Part shown: positions 41,566-49,344 of the stretch, piece by piece
Layout: every line of letters starts with the position of its first letter
How positions within the stretch are numbered: the stretch's first letter is position 1
NCBI GenBank assembly: GCA_963837265.1
Contig: CAWIMQ010000001.1
Span: forward strand, 186,001 to 250,000
DNA: 64,000 bases
Direction: 5' to 3'
From: DATBLE01 sp963837265
Lineage (GTDB): Bacteria; Actinomycetota; Thermoleophilia; Gaiellales; Gaiellaceae
The notes under the pieces: model-generated
What the model was told of the DNA's origin: nothing
The model's database searches: none
Seen by the model: the letters and a program-made list of their open reading frames with translations, nothing else
Made by a program: the position numbers and the translations under genes

Positions 41566-44400
41566 GTGACCCGCTCACCGCCGGACACGGTCGCCACCGC
41601 GCTCGAGGCTCGCCGGGCGCGCGCACGTGCGGGCGGTCATACTTTGTGCGTGGATGCAGGGCAAATCGCCGAGCTCAGGCGCTGGGCGCAACACCTCTCC
41701 GAAGACGAGTCGCATGCCGAGCTGCGCCCGGCCGGACGCGCGATCCTTCTCCTGATCGAGGAGGTCGAGCGGCTCCACGCCGAACGCCCCACCGACGGGC
41801 CCGGGCCGGGCGAGCCGCCGGACGCCGATTCCGGCGAGCCCGACCCCCCACCCGACGGCGAGGACCGTTCACGGCCCTGGAAGAGGAGCAGGCGGCGACT
41901 CCTGGGGCTCCGCCGGCTGGCGGTCGTCGCCGCCGTCCTCGGCGCGCTCCTCTTTGCCACCTTCGCGCTCGGCGCGAAGCTCGCCGCGCCCGGCCTCGAT
42001 CCCGAAGGCCCCGCGATGGGCGCCGCGGTCGGCCCGGCCCTGCTGCCGGCGCTCAAGTTCTCGGTCGGCGCCGACCCGAGCGTCCTCGACCATGTCCACT
42101 GGAAGCTGGACGACGTCGACGTCACCGCCCGGGCGTACTTCGCCCGGGGCCGCTTCTTCCTCGACGGCAACCGGCTCGCGGACGGCGCCCACCGGGTGCA
42201 GGCGACCGCGGCCGGCGGCTTTCCGGGCTCGCGGACGACCAAGACCTGGACGCTCACGGTCGACACGACCGGCCCGGCGATCCGCTTCGATCCGCCCGGC
42301 ACCGTGATCCCGTCCGGGCAGCCGATCCGGATCGCCGGCAAGCTCGAGCCGGGCGCGACGCTGACGGCCGGCGGCCGCCCCGTGCTGGTGAAGCACGGCC
42401 GTTTCCGGCTCACCTGGTCCGCCCGACCGAAGAAGCCGGTCACGCTCGTCGCCACCGACCCGCTCCGGAACGCGACCACCCGCCGCATCTGGATCTCGAT
42501 GAAGCCGCGCACGCCCGCCCACCCGGTGCGCGCGGTCCACGTCACCTTCGACGCCTGGGCCACCCCGTCGCTCCGGCAGGGCGTCCTCGCCCTGATCGAC
42601 CAGGGGCGGATCAACGCGGTGGAGCTCGACCTCAAGGACGAGGCCGGCACCGTGGGCTGGGCCGCGCCGGTCCCGCTCGCCCGCGAGGTCGGCGCGCTGA
42701 AGCCGATCGTCTCCATGTCCGCCGCGGTCCGGCTCCTGCACGACAAGGGGATCCGCGTAATCGGACGGCTCGTCTGCTTCCGTGACCCGACGTTCGCCTC
42801 CGCCGCCTGGAAGGCGGGGAAGCACGACGAGGTGATCCAGACGCCCGACGGAAGCGAGTACGGCGGCTACGGCGGCTTCACGAACTTCGCCGACCCGGTC
42901 GTGCGCCGGTACCAGATCGACATCGCCGTCGCCGCGGCGAAGGTCGGCGTCGACGAGGTCCTCTACGACTACGTCCGCCGGCCCGACGGTCCGATCTCGA
43001 CGATGGTCTTCCCGGGGCTGAAGGGCACGCCCGAGCACTCGATCGTCTCGTTCCTGGCCGAGACGCGCTCGGCGCTGAAGCCGTACGGGACCTTCCTCGG
43101 CGCGTCGGTCTTCGGCGTCGCCGCCACGCGCCCGACCGAGGTCGCCCAGGACGTGCCCGCGATGGCGGCCCACGTCGACTACATCTCGGCGATGGTCTAC
43201 CCCTCGCACTGGAACCAGGGCGAGTACGGCGTCGCCGACCCCAACGCCGAGCCGTACGAGATCGTGCGGCGCTCGCTGGAAGACTTCCAGAAGGATGTCC
43301 GGGGCACCGGCGCCCGCGTCGTTCCATGGCTCCAGGACTTCTCGCTGGGGGTGGACTACGGCCCCGCCCAGGTGGAGGCCGAGATCAGGGGCGCCCGCGA
43401 CGCCGGCATCGACGAGTACCTGCTCTGGGACCCGGCGGTCACGTACACCGCGGCCGCGCTGCCGGCCGACGCGCTGACCGCGGTCTTCCCCGCGCGGCGG
43501 CCGCCTCCCCGGGCACCGGAGGCGCCGCGGCCGAACGAGCTCGGCCTCGTGCCGGTGCTGATGCACCATCAGATCCGGGCCCGCGGCAGCGAGTACGACC
43601 TGACCGCCGCGCAGCTGCGGGCCGAGCTGGCCCGCCTCTGGAGCGACGGCTACTACCCGGTGCGCGCCGAGGACCTCGTCTCCGGGAACCTCGACGTCCC
43701 GAAGGGCCGCTCGCCCGTCGTGCTCACGTTCGACGACGCCACCAACAACCAGGTCGCCTTCCTGCCGGACGGACGGCTCGATCCCAGGTCGGGCATCGGC
43801 ATCCTCGAAGCCTTTGCCGCCGCGCACCGCGACTTCCCGGCGGCGGCGACGTTCTACGTCCCCCGCAACGCCTTCGACGGCGACGGCCGGACGCCCCAGG
43901 CGACGCTGCGCTGGCTCGACGAGCACGGATTCGAGCTCGGCAACCACACCAAGGACCACATCCCGCTGAACACCCTCGACGCGACCGCGGTCCAGCGGCA
44001 GCTCGTCCTCGGCGACAGGGTGCTCACCGACCGCCTGCCGGGCTACCGGCCGCAGACGATGGCGCTTCCGCTCGGCATGCTTCCACGCCCGAGCTCGCTC
44101 GCCGTCGGCGGCGCATGGCACGGAAGCTCGTATCACTTCGCCGGCGTCTTCCTCTCGGGCGCGGAGCCCGCCCCGTCGCCCTTCTCGACGAAGTGGGACC
44201 CGACCCGGATCCCGCGCATCCGGACGAACCCGACCTGGAACGGAAGCCGCGACTTCACCTGGGGCATGTGGCAGGACCTGCTCGAGCAGAGCCCGGGCCT
44301 GCGCTACGTGTCGGACGGCAACCCGAAGACGATCAGCTTCCCGCGCGCCGAGCAGAGCCGGCTCGCGCCGCAGTACCGCGCTCTCGCGAGCCCCTACTAG
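41566..44400 (+). CDS. Membrane-anchored DUF4015 glycosidase-like plus polysaccharide deacetylase fusion
   Basis: A 944-residue protein. A cytosolic acidic N-terminus is followed by one membrane helix (about 122-142, LAVVAAVLGALLFATFALGA). An Ig-like segment (about 160-310) precedes a TIM-barrel domain of the DUF4015 type (about 320-640: HVTFDAWATPSLRQG, EVLYDYVRRPDG, YISAMVYPSHWNQGEYG, IDEYLLWDPAVTY). A CE4 polysaccharide deacetylase domain follows (about 660-880: VLTFDDATNNQ, GFELGNHTKDH). The NHT and DDA motifs keep metal ligands. GTG 41566 has an AGGAG site; GTG 41650 is an alternative start. Probably cuts or deacetylates wall or capsule polymer. Confidence 0.82.
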   Translation: MTRSPPDTVATALEARRARARAGGHTLCVDAGQIAELRRWAQHLSEDESHAELRPAGRAILLLIEEVERLHAERPTDGPGPGEPPDADSGEPDPPPDGEDRSRPWKRSRRRLLGLRRLAVVAAVLGALLFATFALGAKLAAPGLDPEGPAMGAAVGPALLPALKFSVGADPSVLDHVHWKLDDVDVTARAYFARGRFFLDGNRLADGAHRVQATAAGGFPGSRTTKTWTLTVDTTGPAIRFDPPGTVIPSGQPIRIAGKLEPGATLTAGGRPVLVKHGRFRLTWSARPKKPVTLVATDPLRNATTRRIWISMKPRTPAHPVRAVHVTFDAWATPSLRQGVLALIDQGRINAVELDLKDEAGTVGWAAPVPLAREVGALKPIVSMSAAVRLLHDKGIRVIGRLVCFRDPTFASAAWKAGKHDEVIQTPDGSEYGGYGGFTNFADPVVRRYQIDIAVAAAKVGVDEVLYDYVRRPDGPISTMVFPGLKGTPEHSIVSFLAETRSALKPYGTFLGASVFGVAATRPTEVAQDVPAMAAHVDYISAMVYPSHWNQGEYGVADPNAEPYEIVRRSLEDFQKDVRGTGARVVPWLQDFSLGVDYGPAQVEAEIRGARDAGIDEYLLWDPAVTYTAAALPADALTAVFPARRPPPRAPEAPRPNELGLVPVLMHHQIRARGSEYDLTAAQLRAELARLWSDGYYPVRAEDLVSGNLDVPKGRSPVVLTFDDATNNQVAFLPDGRLDPRSGIGILEAFAAAHRDFPAAATFYVPRNAFDGDGRTPQATLRWLDEHGFELGNHTKDHIPLNTLDATAVQRQLVLGDRVLTDRLPGYRPQTMALPLGMLPRPSSLAVGGAWHGSSYHFAGVFLSGAEPAPSPFSTKWDPTRIPRIRTNPTWNGSRDFTWGMWQDLLEQSPGLRYVSDGNPKTISFPRAEQSRLAPQYRALASPY

Positions 44401-44423
44401 CCGTTCGCTGCCGCGAACGGCTA
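44398..44423. terminator. Bidirectional terminator containing both stop codons
   Basis: TAGCCGTTCGC (44398-44408) pairs perfectly with GCGAACGGCTA (44413-44423) around a 4-base loop. The first three bases are the stop of the rightward hydrolase gene, and the last three are the complement of the stop of the leftward NlpC/P60 gene. Confidence 0.8.
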
Positions 44424-44978
44424 CAGGCGAACGTACCCGAGGATGCGCGCGGCCAGCTCCGGCGGCTGCTCCTCCTCGACGACCGCGTCGACGCCCTCGC
44501 GCCCGGTCGCGTGCAGGATCCTCCCGTCGCCGAGCCAGAAGGCGACGTGGTCGCCGTAGCACACCAGGTCGCCGCGGCGCACGCCGGCTGGCTCGACCGG
44601 CGTGCCGGCCGCCTCCTGCCCGTCGGCGTCGCGCGGCACGAGCCTGCCGAGGCGGCGGTAGGCCATGTGGACGAGCCCGGAGCAGTCGATCCCACGCTCG
44701 GTCAGCCCGCCCCACTCGTACGGCGCGCCGAGGTAGGCGCGCGCCTCCGCGACCGGGTCGCCGGCGCGGGCGACGAGCCAGTCGTCGCGGGGCTCGCCGC
44801 CGAGCGCTCCCGAGCGCACCCAGCCCGGGTAGTCGTACGCCGTCCGCACGCGCGCCCAGCCCCGGCGCTCCTCCTCCACCGTCAGCGGCTCGCCGGACAG
44901 CGCCTGGGTGACCTGCTCGGCGCCGTCCCGCGGCTCCGCCCGGATCGCCGCGAGGGTGGCGGTGGCGCGGACGGTCAC
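44421..44978 (-). CDS. NlpC/P60-family peptidoglycan endopeptidase with SH3 domain
   Basis: A 185-residue protein. Residues about 1-65 form an SH3b-like domain (WARVRTAYDYPGWVRSGAL). The peptidase (about 75-185) has the catalytic Cys in GIDCSGLVHMAYRRLG and His in GDHVAFWLGDGRILHAT. No signal peptide is seen, as in cytosolic gamma-D-Glu-L-diaminoacid endopeptidases of the YkfC type. It lies one base from the Dpp/Opp importer operon, which suggests cleavage of imported murein peptides. ATG or GTG 44978 starts it. Confidence 0.9.
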   Translation of the reverse strand: MTVRATATLAAIRAEPRDGAEQVTQALSGEPLTVEEERRGWARVRTAYDYPGWVRSGALGGEPRDDWLVARAGDPVAEARAYLGAPYEWGGLTERGIDCSGLVHMAYRRLGRLVPRDADGQEAAGTPVEPAGVRRGDLVCYGDHVAFWLGDGRILHATGREGVDAVVEEEQPPELAARILGYVRL

Positions 44979-44979
44979 C

Positions 44980-46254
44980 TCAGCCGTACAGGTGGCACTC
45001 GACCTCGACGCGGCCGGACGGCAAGAGCCGCGGGTCGCGGGGCTCGTTCCACTCGATCTCGACCGCGCCGCCCGTCGCGTGCATCGTCTTCACACCCGTC
45101 CAGAACGGCTCTTCCGGGTCGTCGGTACGCGCACGCTCGAGAATGGCGAGGAGGTCGTCGCCGCTCGCGCCGCCGTGCGCCGGCAGCCGCGCGCTCGTCG
45201 CCGACTCCGCCAGCGTCTCCAGGTCGCCGAACAGCGGCCGCTCGGCCTCGTACTCGGCGGGCCCCATCCGCGCCCAGCGCGACTCGAGCAGGTCGCGGAG
45301 GTCGCGCGTCTCCCAGCCGCAGATCTCGAAGGCACGCGGGCACCTGGGATGGAACGAGCAGCCGAGCGGCGGCCTGGCGGCGTCCGGGACCTCTCCCCGG
45401 GGCAGGTCCCGCGGGACGCTGCGGCGCGGGTCGGGCTCGGGAATCGCCCGCAGGAGGGCCTGAGTGTAGGGGTGCCTGGGATCCTCGTAGATCGCCTCGG
45501 ACGGGCCGATCTCGACGATGCGGCCGAGGTACATGATCGCGATCCGGTCGCAGAAGAACTTCGCCGTCGCCAGGTCGTGGGTGATGTAGAGGTAGGTGAG
45601 GTCGAACTCGTGCTTCAGCTCGAGCATCAGCTCGAGGATCTTCGCGCGCACGCTCATGTCGAGCATCGAGACGGGCTCGTCGGCGACGAGCAGGACCGGG
45701 TTGAGGATGATCGCCCGGGCGATCACCGCCCGCTGCTTCTGCCCGCCGGAGAGATCGGACGGGTACTTGTCCATGAACTGCTCCGCCGGGGCGAGCCCGA
45801 CGATCTCCAGCACCTCGGCGACCCGCGCGCGGAGGCGCTCGCGCTCGGTCGCGATCCCGTGGATCTGGAGCGGATGGCCGACGGCCTGGCCGATCGTCAT
45901 CGCGGGGTTCAGCGAGGCGTGAGGGTCCTGGAACACGAGTTGCATCCGCCGGCGGTGCTCGCGCAGCTCCCGCTCGTGCAGCCTGGTGATGTCGCGGCCC
46001 TCGAACAGCACGCTTCCCTCCGTTGCGCGCACGAGCCCGAGCAACGTGCGGCCGAGCGTGGTCTTCCCGCTTCCCGACTCCCCGACGAGGCCGAGCACCT
46101 CACCCTTGCGCAGGTCGAACGAGACGTCGTCCACCGCCCTCACCGAGCCTGCCTCCCGGCCGATCAAGCGGTCGAGGAAGCTGCCGCGGATCGAGTAGTA
46201 CGTCTTCAGCCCGCTGACCGAGACCAGCGTCCGGTCGTCAGGCTTCGTCTGCAA
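44980..46254 (-). CDS. dppF: Peptide ABC transporter ATPase, OppF/DppF type
   Basis: A 424-residue ATPase. Walker A GLVGESGSGKTTLGR, signature DLSGGQKQRAVIARAI, Walker B LLVADEPVSMLD and the C-terminal oligopeptide motif GCSFHPRCPRAFEICG are present. About 95 residues after the FHPRCP motif form an unusual extension (ESRWARMGPAEYEAERPLF, then EIEWNEPRDPRLLPSGRV) with no family I recognise. ATG 46254 overlaps the oppD end by 17 bases. It pairs with the following ATPase to drive peptide uptake. Confidence 0.93.
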   Translation of the reverse strand: MQTKPDDRTLVSVSGLKTYYSIRGSFLDRLIGREAGSVRAVDDVSFDLRKGEVLGLVGESGSGKTTLGRTLLGLVRATEGSVLFEGRDITRLHERELREHRRRMQLVFQDPHASLNPAMTIGQAVGHPLQIHGIATERERLRARVAEVLEIVGLAPAEQFMDKYPSDLSGGQKQRAVIARAIILNPVLLVADEPVSMLDMSVRAKILELMLELKHEFDLTYLYITHDLATAKFFCDRIAIMYLGRIVEIGPSEAIYEDPRHPYTQALLRAIPEPDPRRSVPRDLPRGEVPDAARPPLGCSFHPRCPRAFEICGWETRDLRDLLESRWARMGPAEYEAERPLFGDLETLAESATSARLPAHGGASGDDLLAILERARTDDPEEPFWTGVKTMHATGGAVEIEWNEPRDPRLLPSGRVEVECHLYG

Positions 46255-47266
46255 CGCGAATCTCCTCGCGCTCGAGCCCGGCGCTCTCGCCGGAGGGGAT
46301 CTCGTCCTCCGGCCCGTGCAGCCAGCACTGGACGCGCCGGGCGTCGTCGGTCCGCACCTCGCTCGGCTGCTTCCAGGCGCACACCCGCATCGCCTCCGGG
46401 CAGCGCGGGTGGAAGCGGCAGCCGGGCGGCGGGTCGATCAGGTTCGGCGGCGCGCCGGGGATCGAGTGCAGCTCGGTCGTCTCCAGCGAGATCGTGGAGC
46501 GGAGCAGCTCGCGGGTGTACGGGTGCGCCGGCTCGGCGAACACGTCGCGCGCGGCTCCTTCCTCGACGATCTTCCCCGCGTACATGACCGCGACCCGGTC
46601 GCAGGCCTCGGCGATGATCCCGAGGTTGTGCGTGATCAGCAGGAGGGCCGTCCCGAAGCTGCGCTTCAGGTCGGCGAGGATGCCGAGGATCTGCGCCTCA
46701 ACGATCACGTCCAGCGAGGTCGTCGGCTCGTCGGCGACGAGGAGCTTCGGCCGGAGCACGAGCGCCAGCGCGATCATGATCCGCTGGCGCATCCCGCCGG
46801 AGAACTCGTGTGGATACTGGCGAAAGCGGGTCGGCGGGATCCCCATCTTCCCGAGCGTCTCCAGCGAGCGCTTCCGGATCTCGCGGTCGCCGAGCCCCGG
46901 CTCGTGCTGCTTCAGGGTCTCGTGGAAGTGGTCCTCGATCCGCAGCAGGGGGTTCAGCCGTGTCATCGGCTCCTGGAAGATCAGCCCCAGGTCGGGGCCT
47001 CGCAGCCTGCTCAGCTCCTTGCGCGACATGCCGACCAGGTTCCGCCCGCCGTACAGCACCTGCCCGTCGGCCACCGCCCCCTCCGGGAGCAGGCCGAGGA
47101 TGCCGCGGCCGAGCGTCGACTTGCCGCAGCCCGACTCGCCGACGAGCCCGAGGACCTCGCCGGCTCCGATGTCGAGCGAGACGCGGTCGACCGCACGGAC
47201 CGCCCCTCGGATCGTGCCGTAGTAGACGCGCAGGTCGTGGACGGACAGGACGGTCGAGTCGGTCAC
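46238..47266 (-). CDS. dppD: Peptide ABC transporter ATPase, OppD/DppD type
   Basis: A 342-residue ATPase. Walker A GLVGESGCGKSTLGRG, Q-loop IFQEPMTRLNP, signature FSGGMRQRIMIALAL, Walker B LLVADEPTTSLD and FHPRCPEAMRVC, the Fe-S-ligating C-terminal motif, are present. The GTG start overlaps the dppC stop (GTGA). It forms a heterodimer with the OppF-type ATPase. Confidence 0.94.
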   Translation of the reverse strand: MTDSTVLSVHDLRVYYGTIRGAVRAVDRVSLDIGAGEVLGLVGESGCGKSTLGRGILGLLPEGAVADGQVLYGGRNLVGMSRKELSRLRGPDLGLIFQEPMTRLNPLLRIEDHFHETLKQHEPGLGDREIRKRSLETLGKMGIPPTRFRQYPHEFSGGMRQRIMIALALVLRPKLLVADEPTTSLDVIVEAQILGILADLKRSFGTALLLITHNLGIIAEACDRVAVMYAGKIVEEGAARDVFAEPAHPYTRELLRSTISLETTELHSIPGAPPNLIDPPPGCRFHPRCPEAMRVCAWKQPSEVRTDDARRVQCWLHGPEDEIPSGESAGLEREEIRVADEA

Positions 47267-48255
47267 GAGTCTCCGATCTCCGCCTCGACGAGCGTCGGCT
47301 CCTGGTCGAAGGACACCTTCTCGACGTGCCGCTTGCGCAGCACCGGGTTGATCGTCTCGTTCAGGCCTTCGCCGAGTAGGGTGAGCCCGGTGACGAGCAG
47401 GACGATCGCCAGCCCCGGGAAGAGCCCCGTCCACCAGATCCCGGACGTCGCATCCGAGACCGCGCGCGAGATGTCGTAACCCCACTCGGCCGCCTCGGTC
47501 GGCTGGACCCCGTAGCCGAGGAAGCCGAGCCCGGTCAGCGTCAGGATCGCATCGGCGGCGTTGAGGGTGGCGATCACCGGCACGCTCTGGACCACGTTGA
47601 AGAACACGTAGCGACGCAGGATCGTCAGCGGCCTCGCGCCGATCGCGCGCGCAGCCTCGACGTAGGGCTCTTCCCTGACGCTCATCACCTGGTTCCGGAC
47701 GACCCGGAAGTACTGCGGGATGTAGACGATCGTGATCGCGATCGCCGCCGTGAGGACGCCCGAGGCGACGCTGCCCGAGAGGAGGAACGCGATCACGATC
47801 GCGAGCAGGAGCGGGGGAAACGCGAACATCGCGTCCATCACCAGCACGAGCGTGCGGTCGGCGACGCCGCCGAAGTACCCGGAGACGAGGCCGAGCGGCA
47901 CGCCGACCGTGAGCGAGAAGACGAGCGCGAGGGCGACGACCTCCAGCTCGGTCTGCGAGCCCCAGACGATGCGCGAGAGCACGTCGGTGGACTGAACGGT
48001 CGTCCCGAACAGGTGGTGGTGCGACGGCGCGGCGAGCTGCGCGAACCGGTGACCGTTCGAGGAGTACTGGTCGAAGGCGTACGGGGAGATCAGCGGCGCG
48101 AAGATCGCGAGGACGACGAAGAAGAGCGTCAGGGCGGCGCCGGCCCAGAGCATCCCACGGGCGAAGCCGCGCGCCTCCGCGATCGGCCCCAGTGCCCGCC
48201 GGACGCCGGGGCCGATCCGGAACCTGCCTCGCTCCCGAGCCTGGGCAGCCGCCAT
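47263..48255 (-). CDS. dppC: Peptide ABC transporter permease, DppC/OppC type
   Basis: A 330-residue permease with about six helices. FGTTVQSTDVLSRIVWGSQTELEV, PYVEAARAIGARPLTILRRYVFFNV (the EAA loop) and LTGLGFLGYGVQPTEAAEWG are typical of DppC. Its ATG shares a base with the dppB stop. It carries the C-terminal extension EPTLVEAEIG, not notable. Confidence 0.94.
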   Translation of the reverse strand: MAAAQARERGRFRIGPGVRRALGPIAEARGFARGMLWAGAALTLFFVVLAIFAPLISPYAFDQYSSNGHRFAQLAAPSHHHLFGTTVQSTDVLSRIVWGSQTELEVVALALVFSLTVGVPLGLVSGYFGGVADRTLVLVMDAMFAFPPLLLAIVIAFLLSGSVASGVLTAAIAITIVYIPQYFRVVRNQVMSVREEPYVEAARAIGARPLTILRRYVFFNVVQSVPVIATLNAADAILTLTGLGFLGYGVQPTEAAEWGYDISRAVSDATSGIWWTGLFPGLAIVLLVTGLTLLGEGLNETINPVLRKRHVEKVSFDQEPTLVEAEIGDS

Positions 48256-49283
48256 CAGTACCGCACCCGCGGGTCGACGAACGCGTTGACGAAGTCGATC
48301 ACGACGCTGACGACCACGACGACGAGCCCGAAGACGACCACGATCCCCTGCACGGCGGCGTAGTCGCGATTCTCGAGGTAGACGAGCAACGTGTGGCCGA
48401 GCCCCGGCCAGTTGAAGGTCGTCTCGGTGAGCACCGCGCCGCCCAGGAGGAGGGCGAGTTGGAGGCCGATGACGGTGACGACGGGCACGAGCGCGTTCCG
48501 GAAGGCGTGCCGGTAGACGACGGAGCGCTCGCGGATCCCGCGGGCCCGGGCCGCCTCGATGTAGTCCTCCTTCAGAGTCCGGATCACGTTGACGCGGACG
48601 AGGCGGATGAACACGCCGGAGAAGACGAGGCCGAGCGTCATGGCGGGCAGGATGAGGTGCTTGAAGGTGTCCCAGATGGCTCCGCCGTCGCCGGCGATGA
48701 TCGCGTCCACCACGAGCATGTGCGTGTGCACGGGGAGCGTCGCCTGGGTGATGGGGCTCGCCTGGTCGGAGGTCGGCAGCCAGTTGAGGACGGAGCCGAA
48801 CAGGAGCTGGCCGAGCAGACCGAGGAAGAACACCGGCGCCGCGTAGACGACGATCCCGAACAGCCGGCCGGCCGCGTCGATCGGCGAGTCGCGGAACCGA
48901 CCCGAGAGCAGGCCGACGAGCACGCCGAGGGAGATCGCCACGAACATCGCGGCGATGGTGAGCTCGAGGGTGGCGGCACCGTTCTCGACGATGATGTCCC
49001 GCACGTGGCGACGGTCGGAGATCGTCGTCCCGAAGTCGCCGCGCAGGATGTCCCAGAGGTAGTTGCCGTACTGGGTGTAGAGGGGCTTGTCGAAGCCGAG
49101 CTGGTGCGTGATCTGGTTGATCACCGCCGGCGGGACGTGGCCGCCCAGCGAGGCCGATACCGGGTTTCCGGGCGCCACCCGCATCAGCAGGAAGACGAGC
49201 GTGAGCAGGATCAGCACCATCGGCACGATCAGCGCGAGCCGCGTGAGCAGGTAGCGCTTGAGTGATGTTCCCGATCCGTTCAC
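48255..49283 (-). CDS. dppB: Peptide ABC transporter permease, DppB/OppB type
   Basis: A 342-residue permease. PGNPVSASLGGHVPPAVI and LGFDKPLYTQYGNYLWDILRGDFGTTI form the N-terminal DppB pattern, and DYIEAARARGIRERSVVYRHAFRNALVPVVTV is the EAA loop. GGAVLTETTFNWPGLGHTL follows. The start ATG (49283) is 61 bases after the substrate-binding protein stop. It forms the channel with DppC. Confidence 0.94.
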   Translation of the reverse strand: MNGSGTSLKRYLLTRLALIVPMVLILLTLVFLLMRVAPGNPVSASLGGHVPPAVINQITHQLGFDKPLYTQYGNYLWDILRGDFGTTISDRRHVRDIIVENGAATLELTIAAMFVAISLGVLVGLLSGRFRDSPIDAAGRLFGIVVYAAPVFFLGLLGQLLFGSVLNWLPTSDQASPITQATLPVHTHMLVVDAIIAGDGGAIWDTFKHLILPAMTLGLVFSGVFIRLVRVNVIRTLKEDYIEAARARGIRERSVVYRHAFRNALVPVVTVIGLQLALLLGGAVLTETTFNWPGLGHTLLVYLENRDYAAVQGIVVVFGLVVVVVSVVIDFVNAFVDPRVRY

Positions 49284-49344
49284 AAGCGGTGGAGGGGCGC
49301 CGCGGACGACGCCCCTCCGGTCGACTCGGTGCTACGAGGACAGG

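Noticed and set aside
41869..44715. Long leftward open frame over the glycosidase-deacetylase gene
   Set aside because: It is a shadow frame rich in Arg, Gly and Val without motifs. The rightward frame carries the recognisable domains.
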